Origin: Spirochaetales bacterium
Lineage (GTDB): Bacteria; Spirochaetota; Spirochaetia; Sphaerochaetales; Sphaerochaetaceae
Assembly (NCBI GenBank): GCA_017475725.1
Contig: JAFVFA010000157.1
Coordinates: forward strand, 1 to 14,038
Direction: 5' to 3'
Length of the DNA stretch: 14,038 nucleotides
In this document: piece by piece, positions 1 to 8,027 of the stretch
How the letters are laid out: every line of letters starts with the position of its first letter
How positions within the stretch are numbered: the first letter of the stretch is position 1
The notes under the pieces: model-generated
The model's input: the letters and a program-made list of their open reading frames with translations, nothing else
The model's database searches: none
Told to the model about the DNA's origin: nothing
Translations under genes and position numbers: made by a program

Positions 1-2052
1 ATAGCCTTCTTCAACAAGGTCATATTCATCGACCCTGATGACGGGCGGGAGAGGGAAGGGCTGCTTCTGAGAGTCGTCCCGCTTGAGGAGCTTGAGCAGA
101 AATGGATCTACCCGCAGGATAGATACGTCGGTGTGGAGTTCGCCATGATGGACATGGACGGCAACTACATGATAAAGGGCGATTCCTTCGAAGGCTCGAA
201 CTTCTACGAGTTCTACAGGCATTACAACGAAAGCGTGGAGCTCGACATCCTGAGTGAGATGTCTTCCTCCGGCACAAATCTCATGTTTCTGCAGGGCTCG
301 GGCAACAGACCTTACATCCTTGTCCACACTCCCATTGTCTCTACGGAAGGATGGAGCATGCTCGGTCTGATCCCGAGGGCGAACCTCAGGTCCACTACAA
401 CGGACTGGAAGCTGATCGTCATCCTTGTTCTGGGAGTCTTCCTGCTGTTTGCGGTAGATTTCGCCTTCATGTTCATCCTGAACCGCAGGCTCAAGGCCAG
501 TGCCGCCATGGCGGACAAGGCCAACAGGGCCAAGACGGACTTCATGTCCACAATGTCCCATGACATCAGAACCCCGATGAACGCCATCATAGGTCTGACG
601 ACCATAGCAGAGAGGAACCTTGATGACAAGGACACCGTTGGGGAGTGTCTCCATAAGGTGAGCATGGCCAGCAACCATCTTCTGACCTTGATAAACGACA
701 TGCTGGATCTGTCCAAGGTTGAGAGCGGGAAACTGACCCTAAATCCCGTCACCTTCTCCATTGTGGATGTCGCCGGCAATCTTGTTAACATATCCCAGCC
801 CATGGTCAAGGAGAAGAACATAGACTTCAACTTCAGGACCAAGGGCATGGAGAATGAGTATCTGTATGCAGACCAGCTCAGACTGAACCAGGTTTTCATC
901 AACATCCTCTCAAACGCCGTCAAGTACACTGAACCCGGTGGCAGTGTCGATGTGGACCTGATAGAGGAGGAGGGCTCCAACCCCGGCACGGTGAAGCTGA
1001 CGTACATAGTCGCGGACACGGGCATAGGCATGACGGAGGAGTTCATGGCCCGCATGTACCAGCCTTTCTCCAGACAGACGGACAGCCGTGTTAACAGCAT
1101 CCAGGGAACCGGGCTCGGACTTGCCATAACCAACAGGATGGTCGATCTGATGGGTGGAACAATAGAGTGCACAAGCAAGGTGAACGAAGGAACCACCTTC
1201 AAGGTTGTGCTTGAGCTTCCGGAAGCTGAGAACCGTCTTGAGGATATGGTCCTTGACCCGATACACATACTTCTTGTGGACGATGACGAGATAATGCTTG
1301 AGACGGGAAGGTACACCATCGAATCCCTGGGAGCCTCTGCCGAGGTCGCATCCAGCGGAGAATCCGCGCTTGAGCTTCTGAGACTCAGGCAGACGGAAGG
1401 CAGGATGTTCGATGTTGTGATCATTGACTGGAAGATGCCTGACATGGACGGCATTGAGATCATCAGGCATATCAGAGAGGTCGAGGGTCTGGACATACCG
1501 ATTCTCCTGATCTCCGCCTACGATTGGTCTGACATAGAAGAGGAGGCCAAGAACGCCGGGGCAAACGGTTTCATCAGCAAGCCGCTGTTCAAATCCACGC
1601 TCTACGAGAGGCTCAGTGACATTCTGGGGGTTGGGGCTGCGTCCAAGGAGATCGAAGAGGACAACTCCGACCTGGTCGGGTTGAGGATCCTGGTTGCCGA
1701 GGACAATGACATCAACTGGGAGATAATCAATGTCATGATGCAGATGTACGGAATCGAATGCACACGTGCTGAGAACGGGAAACGGTGCGTCGAGATCCTG
1801 GAGGCCTCTGGCAAGGGGGACTTCGACCTTGTGTTCATGGACATACAGATGCCGGTGATGAACGGGCTTGACGCCACAAGGGCGATCCGCTCGTCCTCTT
1901 GCTGGGCGGCAGGGATACCTATCCTGGCCATGACCGCCAACGCATTCGCAGAGGATGTTTCTGCGTGCATTGATGCAGGGATGAACGGCCACATCTCCAA
2001 GCCGATAGATCTGAAGCTGGTGCTGCAGGAGATCAGGCGCGTCAGAGGCTAG
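1..2052 (+). CDS. Hybrid sensor histidine kinase with two receiver domains (5' end outside window)
   Basis: The reading frame is open from base 1, so the N-terminus lies outside the window; the ATG at 133 is internal. The visible order is: end of an extracytoplasmic sensor region (about bases 1-400), one hydrophobic membrane segment (about 403-480), a HisKA dimerisation domain with the phospho-acceptor His at 559 in SHDIRTP, and a HATPase domain with N box (NQVFINILSNAVKYT), G1 (DTGIGM) and G2 (GTGLGL). Receiver 1 follows, with the phospho-acceptor Asp at 1426 in DWKMPDMDG, then receiver 2 with Asp at 1840 in MDIQMPVMNG. Both receivers keep the acidic pocket and the SKP lysine, so both look active. 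No HPt or DNA-binding output domain follows; the protein stops right after receiver 2. It is a membrane sensor starting a phosphorelay, with unknown ligand. It is convergent with the sugar operon and probably belongs to the locus on its left. Confidence 0.95.
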   Translation: MAFFNKVIFIDPDDGREREGLLLRVVPLEELEQKWIYPQDRYVGVEFAMMDMDGNYMIKGDSFEGSNFYEFYRHYNESVELDILSEMSSSGTNLMFLQGSGNRPYILVHTPIVSTEGWSMLGLIPRANLRSTTTDWKLIVILVLGVFLLFAVDFAFMFILNRRLKASAAMADKANRAKTDFMSTMSHDIRTPMNAIIGLTTIAERNLDDKDTVGECLHKVSMASNHLLTLINDMLDLSKVESGKLTLNPVTFSIVDVAGNLVNISQPMVKEKNIDFNFRTKGMENEYLYADQLRLNQVFINILSNAVKYTEPGGSVDVDLIEEEGSNPGTVKLTYIVADTGIGMTEEFMARMYQPFSRQTDSRVNSIQGTGLGLAITNRMVDLMGGTIECTSKVNEGTTFKVVLELPEAENRLEDMVLDPIHILLVDDDEIMLETGRYTIESLGASAEVASSGESALELLRLRQTEGRMFDVVIIDWKMPDMDGIEIIRHIREVEGLDIPILLISAYDWSDIEEEAKNAGANGFISKPLFKSTLYERLSDILGVGAASKEIEEDNSDLVGLRILVAEDNDINWEIINVMMQMYGIECTRAENGKRCVEILEASGKGDFDLVFMDIQMPVMNGLDATRAIRSSSCWAAGIPILAMTANAFAEDVSACIDAGMNGHISKPIDLKLVLQEIRRVRG

Positions 2053-3791
2053 ACTGAAACGAACTCCGTCCCGTCTCCGCGAATCTGACCTTCGCGCTCC
2101 AGAGCGTGGAGAACCGAAATCAGTCTGACATCGCTTCTCCTGTCCTCGGGGACGGTGAATCTTCCTTTGTCCCTGATGTCAGCAAGGATGCCTTCAGACA
2201 TTCTCGCCTCCGACAGTTCGTGGTTCCTCATGAGCTGCCGATGCCTGTTCGCAAGGTTCTGTGCAACGGGAAGAAGAATATCCACAAGGTCAGGGATGCA
2301 TTTGAGGTAGACCGCATTCTTGTCCTCTGTGCCCGAGTTCCTTGATACTATCAGCGCCACGACCATCGAATCCTTCGATATCTGGAACGCAAGGACATCC
2401 GGCTCCCTGAACAGCCGCCTTGAGAATGACAGTCTCTCCCTTCCGGACAGCGCCTTCGAAAGATCCTTCTCCAGCTGGTCTGCATCGCTCACGAACAGAT
2501 CCGAACCCTTTCCGAAGAGCTGCTTGTTCACAAAGTAGGTGTAGAACGTCCTTGAGAAGCCAGGGCGGAAGCTTCTGAATCCTTCATTGAAGGCGGCCGC
2601 TGAGAGCATTGCCGTCAGCAGACCGTTGCCGGACAGCAGAGTCTCGCCCCCATCAAGCCGGATCGGCATTATGAGATGACCTGAAGACTCGAACCCTATA
2701 AGGAAGTCATCGGTCTGCCCGTTGCAGATCCATTTGTCACCTACATCTGTGATGACTGATCTGCATCCGAACTCCTCGGAGAAAGAGACCGAGGCCATGA
2801 TGTCGGATTCCAGAGTGCATATCATGGTGGAGCCTTCCGTCCTGACTCCATCCCTTTTCATCAGGCCCAGAATCAGAAACGCCTCATCGTCGCCGTCGTA
2901 GACACGAATCAGGTCGCTCTCCCTGTCGTAGCAGAGGAGCATGCCCCTGTCACCATCACCGTCGGTTACTATCCCATAAGAACCTGGATTCTCAAACAAT
3001 GCCCTAATAATTGCAGGAGAATATGGAATTTCAGCTCTTGTAAACGAACGGTGCCCTTCAATCTCCGCGACTCCACAGTGGTTGTTGATGTTGTAGCCCT
3101 TTTCGTCCTCAGAGATCCGCCTGTATGCTATTGAGTTCCTTGAGAAGAAGAGGTCCGCAAATCTTGTCCAGGCCCCTGCCGCGGTGTCAACCAGAAAACT
3201 CATTCCCTTGGTGATCTGAAGCGGGATCGCCCTTTCAAGCATTCGGACCACATTTTCGGTCACGTCAACTGTCCTGATGGTCCCTTCCTGCTTATCTGTC
3301 TGCTCCTGCAAGGCCAGCTCATACATGATTGAGGACAGCTTCCTGTCTCCGATCTCGCCTTCGGGAAGGAGCTTCTTCCCCTTATGGAAGAACTTTATGC
3401 CGTTCTGGTTGGATGGGTTATGGCTTGCCGTGAGCATGGCCGCCCCAAGACACCCGTTCTCCAGCTGGAACTGAGGGACTGCAGGAGTGGGGACAATCCC
3501 AAGATAGGAGACGGTTGCGCCTCCAAGGGAAAATGCACGGTTCATGGCATCGACGAACGTATTGCCTGTTACGGCGTCCCTTCCGTCCGAGCCTGTTGCA
3601 TAATGGCTTTCGCCATCACCGCTCACCATCTTCACAAAAGCCCTTACAGCCAGCTCTATGAGAGCCGGCGTAATCACCGCGCTTCTCCTGAATAGCCTCA
3701 GGGCCTCAAGCGGAGGAAGGTCAATGCTCTCGACCCTTCCTCTTATTCCGTCCGTTCCAAAGAAATTCACTCCTTCAAGTTCCGGTTCCAT
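2049..3791 (-). CDS. Alpha-D-phosphohexomutase (phosphoglucomutase/phosphomannomutase/GlmM superfamily) with C-terminal extension
   Basis: 580 residues interconverting sugar-1-phosphate and sugar-6-phosphate in the cytoplasm. All four family loops are visible: N-terminal NFFGTDGIRG (residues 9-18); phosphoserine loop TASHNP with catalytic Ser123; metal loop DGDGDR with Asp277, Asp279 and Asp281; sugar-binding loop FESSGH (367-372); and phosphate-binding loop RNSGTE (484-489). The N-terminal motif is closest to phosphoglucosamine mutase, but substrate cannot be fixed from motifs. Usual length is about 440-460 residues. The excess lies in insertions within the core and in roughly 75 residues after the phosphate loop, where a charged helical stretch is followed by a possible winged-helix-like segment (about 525-580). 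The ATG is 3 bases past the stop of the upstream GH94 gene, which points to translational coupling. Its likely substrate is therefore the sugar-1-phosphate released by that phosphorylase (inference). The TAG stop overlaps the kinase stop on the other strand. Confidence 0.93.
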   Translation of the reverse strand: MEPELEGVNFFGTDGIRGRVESIDLPPLEALRLFRRSAVITPALIELAVRAFVKMVSGDGESHYATGSDGRDAVTGNTFVDAMNRAFSLGGATVSYLGIVPTPAVPQFQLENGCLGAAMLTASHNPSNQNGIKFFHKGKKLLPEGEIGDRKLSSIMYELALQEQTDKQEGTIRTVDVTENVVRMLERAIPLQITKGMSFLVDTAAGAWTRFADLFFSRNSIAYRRISEDEKGYNINNHCGVAEIEGHRSFTRAEIPYSPAIIRALFENPGSYGIVTDGDGDRGMLLCYDRESDLIRVYDGDDEAFLILGLMKRDGVRTEGSTMICTLESDIMASVSFSEEFGCRSVITDVGDKWICNGQTDDFLIGFESSGHLIMPIRLDGGETLLSGNGLLTAMLSAAAFNEGFRSFRPGFSRTFYTYFVNKQLFGKGSDLFVSDADQLEKDLSKALSGRERLSFSRRLFREPDVLAFQISKDSMVVALIVSRNSGTEDKNAVYLKCIPDLVDILLPVAQNLANRHRQLMRNHELSEARMSEGILADIRDKGRFTVPEDRRSDVRLISVLHALEREGQIRGDGTEFVSV

Positions 3792-3794
3792 GCT

Positions 3795-6281
3795 TCAACC
3801 CATCCTGACTTCGATGAAATGCTTCTTCCCATCGCAAACTGAAAGCGGAATTATGTTGCCGTCGATGTCCTTGCCGTCGACCGAAATCGATTTGACACCT
3901 CTTTCGACCTTCAGCGGGTTGTTGTATCTGATGCTGAACTCGGTTCCTCTGAAGTTCCTGACTGCGGTGAACGACTTCCATCCGGAAGGCACGCATGGGT
4001 CTATCTCAAGTCCTGTGTAGGTTGGCCTTATGCCGAATATGTTCTCGCAAAGGACCCTTTCCCTTGTTGGTGCTGTCCCTGTTAGCCATGTGTGCCCGGC
4101 CCTTCCGTAATCCCTGCTTGCAGGGCTGCAGACATATTCCGGGAATACAAACGGTTCGGCTGCATAGTTGAAAGGGTCATCCTTGGAGCATACTGCAGGA
4201 AGTGTGCTGTAGAAGTACTTCCAGGCCTTGGTCCCTTCCCCTGCATAGCAGAGGGACGCTATGAACCAGCTCTCCGTGTGACGGAAGAAACTCCCGTTCT
4301 CCTTCTTTCCGGGGGCGTTTCGCTTGAATGCTGTGTAGTCCACAGGAGCTTTGCCCTTTGACAGCGTAAAGTCAGCTGTGCACAGGGCTATCCCACCTTT
4401 GGCTGCGAGCTTCCTTTCCACCACCGCCTGGCTGGCCCTGAACTCCTCGATCGACACGGCATTGCTGAACAGCGCCCATGATGTAGGCTCAAGGAAGAGT
4501 CTGCCGTCAGAATCGGCTGATCCCACATCCTTGCTTCTGTCCCCGTCCGGACTGACAAGACGGATGAAGGCGCTTGAGGAGTCTATGCACCTTGTCCTGA
4601 GTGTGTTCTGTGTGATTCCGGCCTTCTCCCTAGCATCTTCCGCAAGCTTGGCCCTTCCTGTGAAGTCGCAGAGCTCTGCAAAATCCATGTAGGCCTTGTA
4701 TAGCATCATGGCTGCCATCACCGACCCATGGTCCTCGAAACCGGAGAGGTCATCGTTCCAGTCTGCATCGAACATTGTGGGTATGCCGTCCCTGCTGTGT
4801 GTCCAGACCTGGTCAAGGGCCATGATGCAGTGATCGAGTATGGAGCCGCTCCTTTCCGGGCGGTTCTCCTTGGCGTCTGCATAGGGGATCACCTCTTCAA
4901 GAAGAGCGGTGTCTCCGGTCTCCTTGACATATTCACATACTGCGAAGATGAACCATATCGGGTCGTCGCAGGCATGGAAGTCCAGTGTTCCCGGAGCGGA
5001 GACGTAGAAGTTGTGGTATGCGGACCCATCGGAGAACATCTGCTCTCCTATGTACTTTATGAAAGCCCTGGTCTTTGAGCTCTCGGATGCAAGTCCTGCA
5101 AGGATGTCCTGCAGAATGTCCCTGAACCCGAATCCGTATTCGAATCCTGAATGGAAGCGGCTCTTCATCCTGTTCAGGTTCAGAACCATCGCGCACTGGT
5201 ACTGCAGCCATCTGAATGAAGGAGCGAACAGCTTGTTGCCCGGGACCCTGAACCTCAGCCTGTTGAAGTCTTCGTTCCAATCCTTGATGACCTGTGACAG
5301 CATCTTCTCGACTTTCTGGGTGTCCGAGAGGGTAGCCACAGCCTTCTTCAGCTCCTGCTTTCTGCCGTGGTAATAGTTCTCGGTGCTGCCTGCTATGCTG
5401 AAAATTGTGAAGCTTTCACATCCGTTCGCAGGCACTTCCACCTCGAAGCAGACAACGGAGAGGGAACTGGTTGATTCCTGTGCCGGGGCGCAGGGGAGGA
5501 CCCCAGTCTCAAGCGCAATCGGGTTCGCCATGGTTCTAGTGTAGTGGCCTACAAAGTCCTCATATCTCATGCTGAACTGGGTCAGATTCCGACTTGCTCC
5601 GTGGAGCAGAACCTTCCCGAACATGCCCAGATCAGTGTCCTCGTCGTCGTCAAATGGAATTCCGTAGCCGTTGTACCAGACAAGACCGTTCAGACTTCTG
5701 TCCGGGAAACCTCCGGCCATCATCATGGAATTGAAACCTGAGAACTGCAGGGCCCTTGCATCCCCGACATTCATGGGGTTGACTCCGAATACCTGTATCT
5801 TCCTGTCCCTATCAGTTCTGTTGACGACAGTGACAAGCTGGACCATCGCATCATATTCATCAGGGATGAAGCACCTTGTTGTGACATACAGATTCAGATA
5901 TGAGGTCTCCCTTGTCACGCAGCCGAATGAGTAGGTGGTCGTCAGTTCCTGGTCCTTGTGGAGAACAGGGTACCAGCAGTCAGTGAAGTAGTCGTTTCCT
6001 TCCTTTATATAGATGAAGGACCCCAGCTGTCTGCATTTGTATGGATCCTCATGGACGAAGCCGTTGACCAGATCACCTTCCTGGGTTCCGATTCTCGCAA
6101 ATGACGAGCCATTGTTCGTGACTCCCCAGCAAAGGGTCTTTGTGGGCTCCTGGTTCCTTCTTGTCATGAGCATGAGCCAAGGTTCCCTGGTCATGTTCCC
6201 AGCCTTCTCCCTTATGCATACATCCCCGTTTCTGAGGAAGCTGAAATCTCCGTTTGCCCTCTGTGTGCCGTTGTTTTTCAT
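3795..6281 (-). CDS. GH94-family glycoside phosphorylase (cellobiose/chitobiose phosphorylase-like)
   Basis: 828 residues, no signal peptide, so cytoplasmic. GH94 enzymes split a beta-glycosidic bond with inorganic phosphate to give an alpha-sugar-1-phosphate plus a shortened acceptor. The N-terminal part (about 1-310) matches the family beta-sandwich. A linker leads to an (alpha/alpha)6 barrel with GFRDILQDI (385-393, donor-sugar pocket), DDPIWFIFAVCEYVKETGD (439-457), and ADWND (506-510), whose Asp is the general acid in characterised members. SFFRHTESW (664-672) and the phosphate-binding WLTGTA (732-737) follow, then the typical ending GIRPTYTGLEIDPCVPSGWK (750-769). Length is normal for the family. 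The start is the ATG preceded by GGGGG about 4 bases upstream. It is first in a two-gene operon with the phosphohexomutase, transcribed divergently from the sugar transporter. Whether the sugar is glucose, N-acetylglucosamine or another hexose, and which linkage is cut, cannot be read from the motifs. Confidence 0.93.
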   Translation of the reverse strand: MKNNGTQRANGDFSFLRNGDVCIREKAGNMTREPWLMLMTRRNQEPTKTLCWGVTNNGSSFARIGTQEGDLVNGFVHEDPYKCRQLGSFIYIKEGNDYFTDCWYPVLHKDQELTTTYSFGCVTRETSYLNLYVTTRCFIPDEYDAMVQLVTVVNRTDRDRKIQVFGVNPMNVGDARALQFSGFNSMMMAGGFPDRSLNGLVWYNGYGIPFDDDEDTDLGMFGKVLLHGASRNLTQFSMRYEDFVGHYTRTMANPIALETGVLPCAPAQESTSSLSVVCFEVEVPANGCESFTIFSIAGSTENYYHGRKQELKKAVATLSDTQKVEKMLSQVIKDWNEDFNRLRFRVPGNKLFAPSFRWLQYQCAMVLNLNRMKSRFHSGFEYGFGFRDILQDILAGLASESSKTRAFIKYIGEQMFSDGSAYHNFYVSAPGTLDFHACDDPIWFIFAVCEYVKETGDTALLEEVIPYADAKENRPERSGSILDHCIMALDQVWTHSRDGIPTMFDADWNDDLSGFEDHGSVMAAMMLYKAYMDFAELCDFTGRAKLAEDAREKAGITQNTLRTRCIDSSSAFIRLVSPDGDRSKDVGSADSDGRLFLEPTSWALFSNAVSIEEFRASQAVVERKLAAKGGIALCTADFTLSKGKAPVDYTAFKRNAPGKKENGSFFRHTESWFIASLCYAGEGTKAWKYFYSTLPAVCSKDDPFNYAAEPFVFPEYVCSPASRDYGRAGHTWLTGTAPTRERVLCENIFGIRPTYTGLEIDPCVPSGWKSFTAVRNFRGTEFSIRYNNPLKVERGVKSISVDGKDIDGNIIPLSVCDGKKHFIEVRMG

Positions 6282-6298
6282 CGGACCCCCAAATGATT

Positions 6299-6313
6299 AT
6301 TTTCACGTTAAAA
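6299..6313. promoter_or_regulatory. Candidate LacI-type operator, left copy
   Basis: The 15-mer ATTTTCACGTTAAAA is nearly palindromic around a central CpG: half-sites TTTTCA and TTTTAA differ at one position. It recurs exactly, in inverted orientation, at 6415-6429. LacI-family regulators typically recognise even palindromes with a central CG into which hinge-helix leucines insert, and a LacI-family gene lies at 12991. The copy ends 18 bases from the phosphorylase start codon, so it would sit over or just downstream of that promoter. Binding by this LacI protein is an inference. Confidence 0.6.
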
Positions 6314-6334
6314 GAAAATGCTGAAAAGCTTGTG

Positions 6335-6346
6335 AAATGCGCATTT
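6335..6346. promoter_or_regulatory. 12-bp perfect palindrome, possible further operator
   Basis: AAATGCGCATTT is a perfect 12-bp palindrome, also centred on CpG (6340-6341). It lies 21 bases right of the left operator copy. The flanking TGTGAAAT resembles the CGTGAAAA half-site seen elsewhere in this region. It may be a divergent third operator or a site for another regulator. Confidence 0.35.
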
Positions 6347-6414
6347 TTCTCATATTTCCTAATTGCATCCATTAAAAGGGTTAATGTAGCAATGCTCGTT
6401 AAATCGCGAAGAAA

Positions 6415-6429
6415 TTTTAACGTGAAAAT
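6415..6429. promoter_or_regulatory. Candidate LacI-type operator, right copy
   Basis: Exact reverse complement of the 15-mer at 6299-6313, with the two centres 116 bp apart. It ends 5 bases before the TTGACT that is the best -35 candidate for the transporter operon. A repressor bound here and at the left copy could shut both promoters and might loop the DNA between them; the looping is inference. Confidence 0.6.
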
Positions 6430-6447
6430 TCTTCTTGACTTTTCACG
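6421..6447. repeat. Inverted repeat around the putative -35 of the transporter operon
   Basis: CGTGAAAA (6421-6428) and its exact reverse complement TTTTCACG (6440-6447) are separated by 11 bases that include TTGACT. The first arm is part of the right operator copy, so TTTTCACG at 6440 is a third occurrence of the same half-site in this intergenic region. It may be an auxiliary operator half-site or a hairpin arm. Confidence 0.5.
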
Positions 6448-6466
6448 GAAGAGAATACACCATAAA
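6435..6466 (+). promoter_or_regulatory. Weak candidate promoter for the transporter operon
   Basis: TTGACT (6435-6440) matches the -35 consensus at five of six positions, but the best -10-like hexamer, CATAAA (6461-6466), is 20 bases away, longer than usual. A regulated or activator-dependent promoter may look like this. The exact start is not determined. Confidence 0.3.
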
Positions 6467-6523
6467 AGTGCACTTGTCAAATTCTTTGTAATTGCTCAGG
6501 CGCAGGTTTCGATTCTGACAAAA

Positions 6524-6530
6524 AGGGAGG
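6524..6530 (+). promoter_or_regulatory. Ribosome binding site of the sugar-binding protein gene
   Basis: AGGGAGG ends 10 bases before the ATG at 6541. It is the strongest Shine-Dalgarno sequence of the operon, as expected for a highly expressed binding protein. Confidence 0.75.
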
Positions 6531-6540
6531 AATTGTCAAT

Positions 6541-8001
6541 ATGAAGAAGACCATGGCATGTCTGCTTGTCATTTTGCTTCTGTTCTCAGCCTTCACGGTT
6601 GTTTCATGTGGAAAGGGGGCTGGATCTTCTGCTTCGTCAAGCTCCGCATCATCCGGCAGTTCGGCGAAGTCGGCCGCCAAGGAGAAGGTGAAGATCCAGA
6701 TCATGGTCGGTTTCGGAACCGGTACGGATCCTTCACAGATCACTGTCCATGAGGAGCTCCAGAACGAGTTCAACAACACAATCGGAAAGGAGAAGGGCAT
6801 TGAGCTCGAGTTCCTGACCGTACCGTACTCCGATGCATCCACAAAGTTTACGACTCTTGTCGCGGCAGGCATGTCTCCTGACATCTGCGGACCTGTAGGC
6901 GTCATGGGAGTGGCGCAGTTCATTGACCAGTGGGCAGACATCACACCATACCTTGAGAGGGACAAGGTTGATCTCTCCGTCTACGATGAGCAGCTGGTTG
7001 AGAGCAACCGTTACAATGTTGACGGCGAGGACAAGCTCGTAGGCCTTCCGATCGGCTACTATCCGTCGGCCCTCTTTTACAACGAGGACATCTATGACAG
7101 AGCGGAGCTTGAGTATCCGCCAGCAGAATGGGGTACACCGGACTGGACATATGACAAGCTCTACGAGCAGGCAAGGATCATGACTGTGGACATGTGGGGA
7201 AGCACTCCGAATGACGAGGACTTCGACATGGACAACGTAATCCAGTACGGCTATGATGGTACAGATTGGTCCCCATGGAGAGCGTGGGTCGGCAAGTTCT
7301 TCGACGAGGACGGCAACAGCGTCGCCTTAGGTATGTCGGATGACTACAGGACCGCAACCATGGACAGTCCTGAATGGGTGCATGCCTTCGAAGAGCTTGA
7401 AAGGATGATATATGTGGAGAAGGTCAGGCCAAGGTCTGATGCCGCTGCTGGTGCATCACTCTTCGGAGATGCGGATCCTCTCGGATCGAACAGGTTGGGT
7501 GTCTGGGAGACGTTCTCATGGATGAGCTATGCCTTTGAGAGCTGGGATGCCAACTTCAGCTGGAACATTGGTGCGATCCCGGCAATGGACGGCCATGTGG
7601 TTTCGGCGACCAACATCGACACATTCGTCATGTGCAAGAACGGAAAGCATCCTGAAGAGGCCTGGGAGGTCTACAAATGGCTGTTCAGCCCGGAGATCTA
7701 TTCAAGGCTTAACCACAACTACGGTGGAATCCCTGCAATGAAGAACCTCCAGGCTCAGTGGCTGGACGAGCAGAAGGCCACAAGACCTAACATCAACTGG
7801 CAGGTCCTGCTTGATGCAGGCCAGTATGCCGACAATCCCAACAACGAGAGCTGGGTCCCCGGCTACAGCCAGGTCTGGAACGAAATGGAGTTCGCCATGG
7901 CCAGCATCATAAGCGGTCTGTACGATACGCCGCAGCAGGTTGCTGAGGATCTGAACATGGAGGTCCAGGACATTCTGGACGAGTACTGGGCATCCAGATG
8001 A
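6541..8001 (+). CDS. ABC transporter sugar-binding lipoprotein (SBP family 1)
   Basis: 486 residues. A lipoprotein signal peptide spans residues 1-22, with lipobox TVVSC and lipidated Cys23; Val instead of Leu in the box is tolerated in spirochaetes. A low-complexity Ser/Ala/Gly tether (about 26-48) follows, then the mature fold beginning VKIQIMVGFGTGTD, the usual first beta strand of family 1 solute-binding proteins. The mature part is rich in Trp and Tyr (for example GTDWSPWRAW and WETFSWMSYAFESW), typical of carbohydrate stacking. It would capture the imported sugar outside the membrane and hand it to the two permeases that follow. The gene is first in the plus-strand operon and has a strong ribosome binding site. 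The ligand cannot be named; neighbours suggest an oligosaccharide. Confidence 0.92.
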   Translation: MKKTMACLLVILLLFSAFTVVSCGKGAGSSASSSSASSGSSAKSAAKEKVKIQIMVGFGTGTDPSQITVHEELQNEFNNTIGKEKGIELEFLTVPYSDASTKFTTLVAAGMSPDICGPVGVMGVAQFIDQWADITPYLERDKVDLSVYDEQLVESNRYNVDGEDKLVGLPIGYYPSALFYNEDIYDRAELEYPPAEWGTPDWTYDKLYEQARIMTVDMWGSTPNDEDFDMDNVIQYGYDGTDWSPWRAWVGKFFDEDGNSVALGMSDDYRTATMDSPEWVHAFEELERMIYVEKVRPRSDAAAGASLFGDADPLGSNRLGVWETFSWMSYAFESWDANFSWNIGAIPAMDGHVVSATNIDTFVMCKNGKHPEEAWEVYKWLFSPEIYSRLNHNYGGIPAMKNLQAQWLDEQKATRPNINWQVLLDAGQYADNPNNESWVPGYSQVWNEMEFAMASIISGLYDTPQQVAEDLNMEVQDILDEYWASR

Positions 8002-8015
8002 ACCACTGAGTGTTT

Positions 8016-8021
8016 CAAGGA
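8016..8021 (+). promoter_or_regulatory. Ribosome binding site fixing the start of the first permease
   Basis: CAAGGA lies 6 bases before the ATG at 8028. The alternative in-frame GTG at 8010 has no such site, so the ATG is preferred and the protein begins MRKEKR. Confidence 0.65.
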
Positions 8022-8027
8022 AATCAT

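Larger units (their letters stand above)
6282..6540. promoter_or_regulatory. Divergent control region between phosphorylase and transporter operons
   Basis: This 259-bp stretch has no plausible gene and is far more AT-rich than its flanks. It must hold the promoters of both operons. It contains two 15-bp inverted copies of one palindromic element, a third half-copy, and a separate 12-bp palindrome, each listed separately. A weak minus-strand -10 candidate (AATAAT reading 6301 to 6296) overlaps the left palindrome, which would suit repression of the phosphorylase operon; its -35 is not recognisable. Confidence 0.8.

Noticed and set aside
312..1496. Long open frames antisense to the kinase gene
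   Set aside because: They lie opposite a clear multi-domain kinase and their translations are low-complexity Ser/Arg/Leu-rich without recognisable domains; they are shadows of its codon bias.
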